64,000 bases of DNA. It comes from Paenibacillus campinasensis. GTDB taxonomy: Bacteria > Bacillota > Bacilli > Paenibacillales > Paenibacillaceae. A model generated the notes under the pieces. It had not been told where the DNA came from and made no database searches. It worked only from the letters and a program-made list of their open reading frames with translations. The stretch covers positions 38,050-102,049 of the forward strand of contig NZ_NPBY01000061.1 of assembly GCF_002272015.1 (NCBI RefSeq), written 5' to 3'. The position numbers were made by a program, and so were the translations under genes. This document shows positions 44,695-53,610 of this stretch, piece by piece (within the stretch, counting starts at the first letter, position 1; the number at the start of each line of letters is the position of its first letter).

Positions 44695-46305
44695 TCAGGA
44701 ATGGCTTTTATAGATGAAATAGTCAAAATCAGCTGGCTGGCTTCGCCCCGACGTATCCTGGCACTGCATGCCGACAAAGGCTCCGGTGAAGAAACCGCCG
44801 CTGCGAATGTAGTCGTCCGACAGCTTGTAGGACTCGAAGCTTACCGGAAGCTGTACCCAGTTGTCTCCATCGAAGGAGTATGAATAATGGTAAAGATCGG
44901 TTTGCACATCTACGCGGAGATACACGTACTCCACTTCGTCCGGGATCGGAATTTCTTGCCCGTACAGCGGCTGAGCGTATTCGGAATTGTCGCAGGATGA
45001 CAGCTCCAGCACTCTTCCTTTCTCTTCGTGCCACGTAATCTGGCAAGCGGTCCAGTGCTGAGTGTTGTAATAGTTCACTAGTCCTGCGGCCTGCTGGAAG
45101 GTATCCGGACGGAAGTCCACCTTCGTCTCCGCGGTAAAATTAAAGTGCTGCCAGCGTCTGGCGATGAAGGCCTGCGTGAACCTCGAGGTCAGGGATTCCT
45201 TGCCGTACAGGCGCAGATGGCCCGGGCGATCGGTCAGCGAGACGATATGCTCGCCAAGCGGAATGCGCAAATTCTGAAAATGAAGATTCAGCTCGCTGCT
45301 GTCGAAATCGTCCTTTTCCGGATAATCCGGGTCCCATGGAACTTCAGCAATTTCCGGCCCTTCAATTTCAAGCGAAGGGAAGTTGCCGCCGACGACATAA
45401 GGCCAGTCATTCCTCCACTCCAGACGCTGAATGGCCGTTTCACGGCCGAGCGGACAGAATCCCCGAGGATCCAGAAGCGGCTGATCCGGTCTTGGCAGTG
45501 GTCTGCCCGTCAGGTGGACCAAAAACCATTCATCGGTATGCGTTTTCACAATGGATGCATGGCCGGCCTTTTGCAGCGGGTTTCTCGGTACGGCAAAGGA
45601 CGAAATCAGCGGATTGTCAGGATGAACCTCATAAGGCCCGTGAAGCTGCTTGGATCTGGCGATGGTCGCTTGATGATCGTATTTCGTGCCGCCTTCGGCA
45701 GTCAGCAAGTAGTAATAGTCGCCAATTTTGTACAGATGCGGAGCTTCGGTCAGCTTCACATCGGTTCCCTTGAAGATCACCTCGCGCTTGCCGACAAGCT
45801 TCTTCTCTTCCGGGCTGTATTCCTGAAGCACGATGCCATAGAAGTTATGATGGCCGCTGCGGTGATCCCACATCATATTCACGAGATATTTCTTGCCGTC
45901 ATCATCATGGAACAGGGAAGGATCGAATCCGGAGCTGTTCAGGAATATCGGTTCAGACCACTCGCCATCAATTGTGTCTGTGGTGACCAGGTAATTGTGG
46001 CAGTCCTTCCAGCGCCCGTCCGTCACTTTCACATCGGTATAGATGAGCCAGAATACACCGTCATGATAGGAGAGCTGCGGAGCCCAGATACCGCCTGAAT
46101 CGGGGTTGCCAAGCATGTTCAGCTGGCTTAGCCGATTGAGCGGACGGGACACGAGTCGCCAATGCTTCAGATCTTTGGAATGATAGATTCCGACTCCTGG
46201 AAACCACTCGAAGGTGGAGACGGCAATATAGTAGTCTTCACCGGCGCGGCAGATGCTCGGGTCCGGATTGAAGCCTGTCAGAATCGGATTGCGAATGATT
46301 GACAT
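44695..46305 (-). CDS. xynB: Beta-xylosidase, glycoside hydrolase family 43 (XynB-like)
   Basis: The 536 residues match B. subtilis XynB over the whole length (same size, many identical blocks). It is a five-bladed propeller with catalytic base Asp15 (FNPDPSI), pKa modulator Asp128 (SSGFDPSLF) and acid Glu187 (LTEAPH), and a C-terminal beta-sandwich (LRLYGKESLTSRFTQAFIARRWQHF; GGFFTGAFVGMQCQDTSG). It removes xylose from the non-reducing end of xylo-oligosaccharides. There is no signal peptide, so it acts in the cytoplasm on imported sugars. AAGGAG precedes the ATG. Confidence 0.94.
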   Translation of the reverse strand: MSIIRNPILTGFNPDPSICRAGEDYYIAVSTFEWFPGVGIYHSKDLKHWRLVSRPLNRLSQLNMLGNPDSGGIWAPQLSYHDGVFWLIYTDVKVTDGRWKDCHNYLVTTDTIDGEWSEPIFLNSSGFDPSLFHDDDGKKYLVNMMWDHRSGHHNFYGIVLQEYSPEEKKLVGKREVIFKGTDVKLTEAPHLYKIGDYYYLLTAEGGTKYDHQATIARSKQLHGPYEVHPDNPLISSFAVPRNPLQKAGHASIVKTHTDEWFLVHLTGRPLPRPDQPLLDPRGFCPLGRETAIQRLEWRNDWPYVVGGNFPSLEIEGPEIAEVPWDPDYPEKDDFDSSELNLHFQNLRIPLGEHIVSLTDRPGHLRLYGKESLTSRFTQAFIARRWQHFNFTAETKVDFRPDTFQQAAGLVNYYNTQHWTACQITWHEEKGRVLELSSCDNSEYAQPLYGQEIPIPDEVEYVYLRVDVQTDLYHYSYSFDGDNWVQLPVSFESYKLSDDYIRSGGFFTGAFVGMQCQDTSGRSQPADFDYFIYKSHS

Positions 46306-46458
46306 GAATGGTCACTCCTTCTCGGGAATAATGAAAGACTGTGCGGATGTTATCCATCTTCACAGCATTCTATTCATATGGCTTTATCTGTATAATATCA
46401 ATAATAGAGATGTGCTTCCCATATCCATACTATGCCGTTATTTACCCAAATCAACTAA

Positions 46459-46474
46459 ATGTTTTCGTATACAT
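46459..46474. promoter_or_regulatory. Possible weak cre-like palindrome
   Basis: ATGTTTTCGTATACAT lies between the divergent xylosidase and AraC genes. It is symmetric at the ends and has the central CG of a cre, but two consensus positions fail. Listed as weak. Confidence 0.3.
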
Positions 46475-46502
46475 GAAGGCGCATTCATAAAGGGGGATTA
46501 CC

Positions 46503-47387
46503 ATGCAGCGTTTAACTGCCCGCAACATGGGAGAGGGGGAGTTCATGCTTCCGGATATGGATACCACCTTTCGCGTATTTGCCGCTCACTGGCGAAGGGT
46601 GGAGCCGAGCTGGAGCTATCCGCGTCACAAGCACGCCTTGTTTGAAGTGAATCTCGTGCTGTCCGGGACACAGAAGACGGTCGTGAATCGAAAAACGTAC
46701 GTGCAGCACCCGGGGGATCTTCTGCTGTTGAATCCGGGGGATGAACATGAGAGCTGGGCTGTCGGCGATGAAGGGATGACGTATTATTGCCTTCATTTTG
46801 ATGTGGACGAGCGGGCCTTCCGCGAGCTTATGCACCGGAATCGGACATGTTATCATGCCTCGGACAGCGATCTGGCCAGAGCGATCCGGCCGGCACTGGA
46901 TAAACTGATCGAGCTGACTGCCCAGGAATCTGCTGCTCGCGTAGAGGGGAGAATGATGGCATTGTCCGCTATGTTTGAGCTTTTCGGGAGTTTGAGCGCA
47001 GCGCTTTCCAGACAGGTTGGCGACCGGACAGCGCATGGGATGACCCAGACAGCGGCTCGTATAGCCGAATATATCGAGCGAGCGATCGATAGGCAGCCGG
47101 GAGGCGATGGAGACGGTCAGGAGACGATTGCCTCGATCTCAGCAGAGGTGGGGTACAGCCTGTCGTCCGTGAACCGGATGTTCTCCGAGGTGTACGGGAT
47201 GTCCCCGCGCCAATATATGTCCACTTTAATGCTGAAAAAGGCGAAGCTGCTGCTGATGGACCCGGCGTTGACGATTGAGGAGATTTCTCAGCGGCTGGGA
47301 TATCACAATATCGCTCACTTCAGCCGCCAGTTCAAGCGCTGGACCGGGGAGCCGCCAAGCCGCTTCCGCAGCCGATTTCATGAATAG
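46503..47387 (+). CDS. AraC-family regulator with cupin sensor domain
   Basis: ATG 46503 behind AAGGGGG gives 294 residues. The N-terminus is a cupin (WSYPRHKHALFEVNLVLSGTQKTVVNRKTYVQHPGDLLLLNPGDEHES), expected to bind a sugar. The C-terminus has two AraC helix-turn-helix motifs (ISAEVGYSLSSVNRMFSEVYGMSPRQYM and IEEISQRLGYHNIAHFSRQFKRWTGEPPSRFR). Divergence from the xylosidase gene suggests it controls that gene in response to a pentose or oligosaccharide. Confidence 0.9.
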   Translation: MQRLTARNMGEGEFMLPDMDTTFRVFAAHWRRVEPSWSYPRHKHALFEVNLVLSGTQKTVVNRKTYVQHPGDLLLLNPGDEHESWAVGDEGMTYYCLHFDVDERAFRELMHRNRTCYHASDSDLARAIRPALDKLIELTAQESAARVEGRMMALSAMFELFGSLSAALSRQVGDRTAHGMTQTAARIAEYIERAIDRQPGGDGDGQETIASISAEVGYSLSSVNRMFSEVYGMSPRQYMSTLMLKKAKLLLMDPALTIEEISQRLGYHNIAHFSRQFKRWTGEPPSRFRSRFHE

Positions 47388-47457
47388 GGAGCCCCTTCTC
47401 TGCATCTTTTGCATCCGATTCTTCGGGTTGCCGAGATGCTTTTTCTATGGTATATGT

Positions 47458-47481
47458 ATATATGAGCAATTGAACATATAT
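47458..47481. promoter_or_regulatory. Palindromic operator, SmtB/ArsR/CzrA-type
   Basis: ATATATG-AGCAATTGAA-CATATAT is an inverted repeat (perfect 7-base outer arms, further partial symmetry around CAATTG) 17 bases before the monooxygenase ATG. Its AT-rich arms and 24-base span suit a winged-helix dimer of the ArsR/SmtB family, such as the one encoded by the second gene of this operon. Confidence 0.65.
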
Positions 47482-47498
47482 GAATAGGAGTGGGGAAG

Positions 47499-48545
47499 AT
47501 GAGATGGGATACCCTGATTATCGGAGCAGGACAGGCAGGAATGGCTGCGGCCTATTGGCTGAAGAAAGCGAGCGTCCCCTTCATTATGCTGGATCGTGGG
47601 GAGCGGCATGGGCAGGTCTGGGAAGAGCGGTATGACTCGCTTCGCCTCTTTACCCCGAGAACGCACAGCGCATTGCCGGGATTACCCTTGGAAGGGGATC
47701 CGGACGGGTTTCCGGACAAAGCGGAGATGGCTGCTTATCTGGCGAAATATGCGGACATGTTTGAGTTTCCGATCCGCTACGGGGATGAGGTATTCGCTGT
47801 GCATCAAGAGGAGGAGGGCTTCCTCGTGAACACGGCCCAGGGAGATTATCACGCCAGACAGGTGATTGTGGCGACCGGACCGTTCCAGACCCCGAGAATT
47901 CCGGAATTGGCCGCAAGCCTGCCTGCGGATATTGTGCAGCTTCATTCCTCATCTTATCGCAATCCTTCCCAGCTCCAGTCTGGAAGTGTGCTCGTCGTTG
48001 GCGGGGGGAACAGCGGGGCCCAAATTGCGTACGAGCTGTCACATACACGGGAGACCCATCTGTCCATGAGCAAGCGGCCGCGTCATTTGCCAATGGTTCT
48101 GGGCGGCAAGGGCATGTTCTGGTGGCTGGACAAGCTGGGGCTGCTTCGGGCAAGCTCCACTTCATTCGTTGGAAAGCTGCTGAAACGCCAGGGAGATCCC
48201 ATTTTTGGATATGAATTGAAACAGGCGATGAAGTACGGTAAAGTGAAGTTGCATGGCAAAACGGTTGGCGGAAGCGAGAGCGGCGTTCGATTCGAGGACG
48301 ACTCGGAGCTTCAGGTACGCAATATTGTATGGGCAACCGGTTTTGCTTCTGACTATGGCTGGCTCCAGATGAAAGGGGCTTTGAATGACGAGGGCGGCGT
48401 GCGGCATTCCCGGGGAATCAGCCCGGTTCCCGGCCTGTACTATGTCGGTCTTCCTTGGCAAACGCACCGCGGGTCGGCTCTGCTGGCCGGGGTATCTGAG
48501 GATGCCCGCTGCATCGTGGAGGCGATACTTGAAAAGAGGGGATGA
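47499..48545 (+). CDS. Flavin-containing monooxygenase-like protein (CzcO/TrkA-like)
   Basis: ATG 47499 behind TAGGAGTGGGG gives 348 residues. It has an FAD site (LIIGAGQAGMAAAYWLKKASVPFIMLDRG), a second Rossmann motif for NADPH (VLVVGGGNSGAQIAYELS), and the VWATGF end strand typical of CzcO/ArsO-type oxidoreductases. The next gene encodes a CzrA-like repressor. In B. subtilis the related CzcO is co-regulated with the cation exporter CzcD by CzrA, so metal stress is the more likely context here than arsenic. No exporter gene is adjacent. Confidence 0.82.
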   Translation: MRWDTLIIGAGQAGMAAAYWLKKASVPFIMLDRGERHGQVWEERYDSLRLFTPRTHSALPGLPLEGDPDGFPDKAEMAAYLAKYADMFEFPIRYGDEVFAVHQEEEGFLVNTAQGDYHARQVIVATGPFQTPRIPELAASLPADIVQLHSSSYRNPSQLQSGSVLVVGGGNSGAQIAYELSHTRETHLSMSKRPRHLPMVLGGKGMFWWLDKLGLLRASSTSFVGKLLKRQGDPIFGYELKQAMKYGKVKLHGKTVGGSESGVRFEDDSELQVRNIVWATGFASDYGWLQMKGALNDEGGVRHSRGISPVPGLYYVGLPWQTHRGSALLAGVSEDARCIVEAILEKRG

Positions 48546-48548
48546 AGA

Positions 48549-48854
48549 ATGAAGGAACACTGCCATGAACTTCTGGATGAGGAGCAGGCGGTCGAAGCTT
48601 CCCGATTGCTGAAGGCGATATCGGATCCGACGCGGATTCGCATACTGCATATGCTGTCTCAGGAAGAGTGCCCGGTGGGGCACATCGCGGAGGCGCTTGG
48701 GATGAGTCAGTCTGCGGTTTCGCACCAGCTGAGCTATTTGCGAAGCCTGAAGCTCGTGAAATACCGGAGGGACGGCAATATGTTTTACTATACATACGAA
48801 GATGAACATGTCATCGCCATACTGCGGCAGGTGCTCGAGCATATATCCCACTGA
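48549..48854 (+). CDS. CzrA/SmtB-type metal-sensing repressor
   Basis: The 101-residue winged helix (EASRLLKAISDPTRIRILHMLSQEECPVGHIAEALGMSQSAVSHQLSYLRSLKLVKYRRDGNMFYYTYEDEHVIAILRQVLEHISH) is an ArsR/SmtB member. Helix alpha-5 bears Asp85, His87, His98 and His101, the same D-x-H...H-x-x-H spacing as the Zn(II)/Co(II) site of CzrA; the Cys-rich alpha-3 site of arsenic or cadmium sensors is absent. It should repress its operon until zinc or cobalt binds, through the palindrome at 47458-47481. It starts three bases after the monooxygenase stop. Confidence 0.88.
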   Translation: MKEHCHELLDEEQAVEASRLLKAISDPTRIRILHMLSQEECPVGHIAEALGMSQSAVSHQLSYLRSLKLVKYRRDGNMFYYTYEDEHVIAILRQVLEHISH

Positions 48855-48875
48855 TACGGATGATCCGGTTTGCTC

Positions 48876-48903
48876 TTGACATTTGTGGCAGTTGGAGTGT
48901 AAT
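48876..48903 (+). promoter_or_regulatory. proS promoter
   Basis: TTGACA (48876-48881) and TGTAAT (48898-48903), 16 bases apart, precede the T-box leader. Confidence 0.65.
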
Positions 48904-48911
48904 TTATGAAC

Positions 48912-49179
48912 AACTGAATGGAACCAAGAACGATGATCAAGGACATAAGCTCGCATCATTCGGCGATCCAGAGAAGAAGCCCCTGGCTGAAAGGCTTCCT
49001 CGCACGGGTGCCGGCTTCCTACCTTGTAGTTTTCCGGGCTGGCCAGGTACTGGGCATCCCGGACGGTTGCGGCACGTTATCGCCGCCTAGAGGATTCTTT
49101 GCGGATTTTTAGGCGCAAGAATTGAATCAGGGTGGTACCACGAGCACATTCGTCCCTTTCGGCGGATGTGCTTTTTTTG
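48912..49179 (+). ncRNA. T-box leader riboswitch of proS
   Basis: The conserved T-box AGGGTGGTACCACG lies at 49129-49142 and is followed by a terminator (GCACAT...ATGTGC, T run, 49143-49178). Upstream are the Stem I landmarks AAGGACATAAGC (near 48938) and CAGAGA-AGAAGCC...GCTGAAAGGC (48969-48995). Uncharged tRNA(Pro) should stabilise the antiterminator and permit proS transcription. A CCT proline codon followed by A at 49018-49020 is a plausible specifier, but I could not draw Stem I completely, so this assignment is tentative. Confidence 0.85.
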
Positions 49180-49229
49180 TGTTGTCCTTGGGATGAATCC
49201 AGTCATGATATACAAAGGGGAGAGAACAG

Positions 49230-50951
49230 ATGCGTCAAAGCCAATTATTGCTGACTACGCTGCGTGATGTGCCGTCTGAAGCTGAGGCACGAAGCCACCA
49301 ATGGCTGCTTCGCGGCGGCTATATCCGGCAGATTGCGGCAGGGATTTATTCCTATTTACCGCTGGGCTGGCGGGTGCTGCGGAAGATCGAACACATGATT
49401 CGGCAGGAGATGGATGCCGCCGGCGCCCAAGAAATGTGGATGCCTGCCATTCAGCCTGCTGAGCTGTGGAAGGAATCCGGCCGGTATGGCGCCTATGGAG
49501 CCGAACTGATCCGGCTCCATGATCGCCAGGAGCGGGAATTTGTGCTCGGGCCGACGCATGAAGAAGTGATTACGTCGATCGTGCGCAATGAAATATCGTC
49601 TTATCGAAGACTACCGGTCAATCTGTACCAAATTCAGACGAAATACCGGGACGAGCGGCGGCCGCGGTTTGGCCTGATGCGGGGACGGGAGTTTCTGATG
49701 AAGGATGCGTATTCATTCGATCGCGACTGGGCAGGGCTTGATGCTGCATACCGGACGATGTATGCCGCCTATGAGCGCATCTTCGGCCGCTGCGGCTTGA
49801 CATTCCGGCCCGTTGAAGCCGATGCGGGCTCGATCGGCGGGCAGGGGGAGACACATGAGTTCATGGCGCTGGCAGACATCGGTGAGGACATCATCGTATC
49901 CTGCAGCGCCTGCGATTACGCTGCCAATCTGGAACGGGCGGAGTCTGGCCGGACGGCGGGGAGCTCGGGAAATCATCCACATGCAAGTACCGATGGACAG
50001 GCACCGTCCGAGGTGCGTACGCCGAATGTTAAAAGCATCGAGGAACTGAGCGCATTTCTGCGGACTGGGCCGGAGCAGATCATCAAGACGCTGGTGTATC
50101 GTGCAGACGGCGAGCTGTACGCCGTGCTGGTTCGTGGAGATCGCGAAGTGAATGATACGAAGGTGAAATCCTATCTGAAGGCGGAGCAAGTGGAGCTCGC
50201 CGGTGCGGACGAGGTTCTGCAGGCCGCCGGTGCGCCGGTCGGCTTTGTCGGTCCGGTCGGCCTGACCTTAAACATCTTGGTGGATCATGAGGTTGCAGCT
50301 ATGGCTGAAGGGATTACAGGCGCGAACCGGATTGATACCCATCTCACAGGCGCTCGTCCCGGGAAGGACTTTGCGCTGGAATTTACCGGGGATTTCCGGA
50401 ATGTGACAGAGGGCGAACCTTGCCCGCGCTGCGGTCAAGCGCTGGAGTTCCATCGCGGCATTGAACTGGGGCATGTATTCAAGCTTGGCACCAAATACAG
50501 CGAGGCGATGAATGCGACCTTCCTCGATTCGGATGGCCGGGAGAAACCGCTTGTGATGGGTTGTTATGGCATCGGGGTGTCGCGGGTCATGGCAGCTGTA
50601 GCCGAGCAGAGCATTGTGGAGGATCGGCTCGTCTGGCCGATGTCGGTTGCGCCGTTCGCAGCGCATATCATCCAGGTGTCGATGAAGGATGAAGAGCAGC
50701 GCGCTCTGGCCGAGCAGCTCTATGCCGAGCTCGGGGCGGCAGGGGTGGATGTGCTGCTCGACGATCGCGATGAACGGCCAGGCGTCAAATTCAAGGATGC
50801 CGATCTGATTGGCGCACCGCATCGGATCATTGTCGGGCGCGGAGCGGCTTCGGGCGAAATTGAGTGGATGGGTGAAGACGGGATCAAGACAACAATCCCG
50901 GCTGCCGAAGCGGTGCAGCATGTACGTCAGGCGGCAGATGTGGCACGCTAG
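49230..50951 (+). CDS. proS: Prolyl-tRNA synthetase
   Basis: The 573-residue protein is the bacterial ProRS type. Class II motifs 1-3 are visible (e.g. REFVLGPTHEEVITSIVRNEISSYRRLPVNLYQIQTKYRDERRPRFGLMRGREFLMKDAYSF and VMGCYGIGVSRVMAAVAEQ). The YbaK-like editing insertion is at about 225-400 (IKTLVYRADGELYAVLVRGDREVNDTKVKSYL), and a C-terminal anticodon-binding domain follows. It charges tRNA(Pro) and is controlled by the T-box just upstream. GGGGAGA precedes ATG 49230. Confidence 0.96.
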   Translation: MRQSQLLLTTLRDVPSEAEARSHQWLLRGGYIRQIAAGIYSYLPLGWRVLRKIEHMIRQEMDAAGAQEMWMPAIQPAELWKESGRYGAYGAELIRLHDRQEREFVLGPTHEEVITSIVRNEISSYRRLPVNLYQIQTKYRDERRPRFGLMRGREFLMKDAYSFDRDWAGLDAAYRTMYAAYERIFGRCGLTFRPVEADAGSIGGQGETHEFMALADIGEDIIVSCSACDYAANLERAESGRTAGSSGNHPHASTDGQAPSEVRTPNVKSIEELSAFLRTGPEQIIKTLVYRADGELYAVLVRGDREVNDTKVKSYLKAEQVELAGADEVLQAAGAPVGFVGPVGLTLNILVDHEVAAMAEGITGANRIDTHLTGARPGKDFALEFTGDFRNVTEGEPCPRCGQALEFHRGIELGHVFKLGTKYSEAMNATFLDSDGREKPLVMGCYGIGVSRVMAAVAEQSIVEDRLVWPMSVAPFAAHIIQVSMKDEEQRALAEQLYAELGAAGVDVLLDDRDERPGVKFKDADLIGAPHRIIVGRGAASGEIEWMGEDGIKTTIPAAEAVQHVRQAADVAR

Positions 50952-51095
50952 ACGCCGAGGAGCTGGCTTGACGGGTCCGATGAATGCATGAAACGTTAAT
51001 CCCCAGAAACTATGTACATGAGTGTGGTTTCCGGCTTATGATGGAGTCAGATGAGCTACAACCTACAACAGTCTGTGGACGGAGGAGTTAGAGGC

Positions 51096-52106
51096 ATGAG
51101 CAAGCAGCAGCGGGAGCCGGGCCCGGAAGTGAAGGAAATGCCGGAGCATCATCTTGCACAGGTGAAAATAACGCTGGACAACCCACTGCGGTGGGTGAAC
51201 AGCTATGTGCTGCGCGGGGATGAGGGCGTGACCATCATCGATCCGGGGCCGCGAACCGAAGGCTCGGAGCGGGAGTGGGAGGCGGCGCTGACGCAGCTGG
51301 GCATTACGCCAGGCGACATTGCCTCCATCGTGCTGACCCATCATCATCCCGACCATTATGGGCTTGCCGGATGGTTCCAGGCACGCTCCGGGGGCCGTGT
51401 ATGGATGTCGCGGCGTGCGCACCAGGAAGCGATGCTGATGTGGGGGCCGAATTCCGCGATGGAGACGGCGCTTCCGTCGCTGTTTCGTCTTCACGGCATG
51501 CCGGAGCACCGGCTGGCTGAGCTTCCGGCCCATCTCAAGGGCTTTAACGCCCAGGTCACGCCGCAGCCGGACGTCTCCTTCCTGGAGGCGGGGCGACCGT
51601 TTCATATGGGCGATCGCCGCTGGCTCCCGATCGAAACGGCCGGACATGCTCCCGGGCATCTGTCATTCTATGATGCCGACCGCGGGGTGCTGCTGTGCGG
51701 CGATGCCGTGCTGCCGCAAATCTCGCCTAACGTAAGCTTGCTGCCCGGGAGCGATGAGGCGCCGCTGGCGCTCTACCTGGCCGGGCTGCGCCGCCTGCGC
51801 GAGCTGGATGTCCGGACGGCATATCCCGGACATCGTAACCCGTTCACGCATTTCCGTGAACGGATCGACGCGCTCCTCGAGCACCACGAGGAGCGTCTGG
51901 CCCACATCGCCGGCCTGCTGCGCGAGGCCGGGCAGCTGACCGCCTACGAGGTATGCACCGCCCTCTTCGGCGACTCGCTCGGCATCCATCAGCTGCGCTT
52001 CGCCATGTGCGAAGCGCTGGCCCATCTCGCCGAGCTGGCCCGGCGCCATAACGCCCGGATGGCCGAAGGCACGGGCGGCGCGCTTTATTTTACCGTGAGC
52101 GACTGA
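51096..52106 (+). CDS. MBL-fold metallohydrolase
   Basis: ATG 51096 behind CGGAGGAG gives 336 residues. Metal ligands are in LTHHHPDH (His82, His84, Asp86, His87), later ETAGHAPGHLSF and LLCGDAVLP, plus a final AYPGHRNPF. The C-terminal 100 residues are helical (winged-helix-like), as in the LACTB2/YqgX-like branch of hydrolases that act on thioesters or RNA. The precise substrate cannot be told from the sequence. It is an independent unit, closed by a terminator. Confidence 0.88.
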   Translation: MSKQQREPGPEVKEMPEHHLAQVKITLDNPLRWVNSYVLRGDEGVTIIDPGPRTEGSEREWEAALTQLGITPGDIASIVLTHHHPDHYGLAGWFQARSGGRVWMSRRAHQEAMLMWGPNSAMETALPSLFRLHGMPEHRLAELPAHLKGFNAQVTPQPDVSFLEAGRPFHMGDRRWLPIETAGHAPGHLSFYDADRGVLLCGDAVLPQISPNVSLLPGSDEAPLALYLAGLRRLRELDVRTAYPGHRNPFTHFRERIDALLEHHEERLAHIAGLLREAGQLTAYEVCTALFGDSLGIHQLRFAMCEALAHLAELARRHNARMAEGTGGALYFTVSD

Positions 52107-52117
52107 ACTAAAAACTG

Positions 52118-52168
52118 ACCGCCTGCTGCACGTTTGACTTCTCATGCGTAGCGCAGGCGGTTTTTTTA
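52118..52168 (+). terminator. Intrinsic terminator
   Basis: ACCGCCTGC (52118-52126) and GCAGGCGGT (52153-52161) pair and are followed by seven T. Confidence 0.85.
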
Positions 52169-52410
52169 CGTATCCGATTTTCGAATCATTGTCAATCTCG
52201 CAGTCAGAGTTCCCGCTTCTCTCGCATATACTTGAATACCTTTCCTCTTTAAGCAACGCTCTCAAACGTCTCAAGCCCCATGTTTCAGTCTGATGCATCT
52301 CCATGATGCCCCGTCCTTTTTGCAAGCAAGTGCTGCTCGTTTCTTGGCATTCAACCGCCTGATTTCTTGTCTAAGATTCTGGATCAAGCGCCTCTAAAGG
52401 AGAATCGGCC
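52169..52410. other. Intergenic region upstream of glgC
   Basis: No gene is evident. On the minus strand short peptide stretches occur in two frames (TWGLRRLRALLKEE and KRKGIQVYARKAGTLTARLTMI), which may be a degenerate coding remnant. The glgC ribosome binding site AAAGGAG is at 52397-52403; a clear promoter was not found. Confidence 0.35.
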
Positions 52411-53592
52411 ATGAAGAAAAAAGATGTCGTCGCCATGCTGCTTGCCGGAGGCCAGGGCAAGCGGCTGAAAGGCTTAACGAAAACGCTGGCGAAGCCGGCG
52501 GTTTATTTCGGGGGAACCTACCGCATTATCGATTTTCCGCTCAGCAATTGCTCCCACTCCGGCATAGACACGGTCGGGGTGCTGACCCAGTACGAGCCGC
52601 TCGTGCTGCATTCGTATATCGGTGTCGGCAGCGACTGGGATCTGGATCGGTTAAGCGGAGGCGTTTATGTGCTCCCTCCTCATGAACGCGAAGACGGTAC
52701 GACGTGGTACCGGGGCACCGCGGATGCGATTTTTCGCAATCTGAAGTTCATTGATCAGTATGAGCCTGACCATGTGCTGATTCTGTCCGGGGATCACATT
52801 TACAAGATGGATTATGATCGCATGCTTGCGTATCACAAGGAGAAGCAGGCAGATTGCACGATATCGGTCATTGAAGTGACGCTGGAGGAAGCTACCCGAT
52901 TCGGGATGATTAACACCGATGACAGGTACCGCATTCTCGAATTTGAAGAGAAGCCCATTAGTCCGAAAAGCACGACCGCGTCGATGGGCGTCTATCTGTT
53001 TCGGTGGCCGCTGCTTCGGTCCTACCTGCTCCGCAATGCCGAGCTCACGGATACAAGCCATGATTTCGGAAAGGATATTCTGCCGCTGATGCTCAGGGAG
53101 GGCAGGAGCCTGTATGCTTATCCGTTTGACGGCTACTGGAAGGATGTCGGCACCATTCAGAGTCTGTGGGAAGCCAATATGGATCTGCTGACTGCTCAGC
53201 CGAAGCTGAATCTGAACGATCCGAGATGGCGCATTTATACCCGTAATCCGAATCAGCCACCGCAGTATATTTCTCCCCAGGGCATCGTTCGGAACAGTAT
53301 GATCAGCGAAGGATGCGCGGTTAGCGGAGAGGTGGTGCGCTCTGTGCTGTTCTACGGCGTGGAGGTCGGCGAAGGGAGCGTCATCACCGACTCGGTCATT
53401 ATGCCGAAGGCCCGCATCGGTCGCAATGTGCGGATACACCGGGCGATTATCACGGAGGATATGGAAATCGGAGACCATGCGGTGATCGGGACGCCGGATG
53501 CGGCTGAAGCTGAAATCACGCTCATTACCGGACAAGACGAAGAGGGGCTGAAGCTGCTTCAGACCTCTTCGCTCCGCACGGATCAGGGGTAG
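52411..53592 (+). CDS. glgC: Glucose-1-phosphate adenylyltransferase catalytic subunit
   Basis: The 393-residue protein is ADP-glucose pyrophosphorylase. It has AMLLAGGQGKRLKGLTKTLAKPAVYFGGTYRIIDFPLSNCSHSGI (nucleotide loop), a central ILSGDHIYKMDY, and a FDGYWKDVGTI motif, followed by the left-handed beta-helix (GCAVSGEVVRSVLFYGVEVGEGSVITDSVIMPKARIG). It makes ADP-glucose for glycogen. It heads the glgC-glgD-glgP cluster; AAAGGAG precedes ATG. Confidence 0.96.
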   Translation: MKKKDVVAMLLAGGQGKRLKGLTKTLAKPAVYFGGTYRIIDFPLSNCSHSGIDTVGVLTQYEPLVLHSYIGVGSDWDLDRLSGGVYVLPPHEREDGTTWYRGTADAIFRNLKFIDQYEPDHVLILSGDHIYKMDYDRMLAYHKEKQADCTISVIEVTLEEATRFGMINTDDRYRILEFEEKPISPKSTTASMGVYLFRWPLLRSYLLRNAELTDTSHDFGKDILPLMLREGRSLYAYPFDGYWKDVGTIQSLWEANMDLLTAQPKLNLNDPRWRIYTRNPNQPPQYISPQGIVRNSMISEGCAVSGEVVRSVLFYGVEVGEGSVITDSVIMPKARIGRNVRIHRAIITEDMEIGDHAVIGTPDAAEAEITLITGQDEEGLKLLQTSSLRTDQG

Positions 53593-53610
53593 GAACAGGA
53601 GGCAGGAACG

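Noticed and set aside
45145..46098. A 317-codon open frame opposite the GH43 gene
   Set aside because: Antisense shadow: no start signal or recognisable domain, and the XynB-like gene on the other strand is certain.
47499..48854. Arsenic resistance (arsR-arsO) operon
   Set aside because: The regulator lacks the arsenic-type cysteines and has a complete CzrA alpha-5 metal site; no arsB, arsC or acr3 gene is nearby.
51663..52325. A 220-codon minus-strand frame across the end of the MBL gene and the gap before glgC
   Set aside because: It reads through a strong terminator and lies mostly under the MBL gene; only its first 50 codons look remotely protein-like, noted as a possible remnant.
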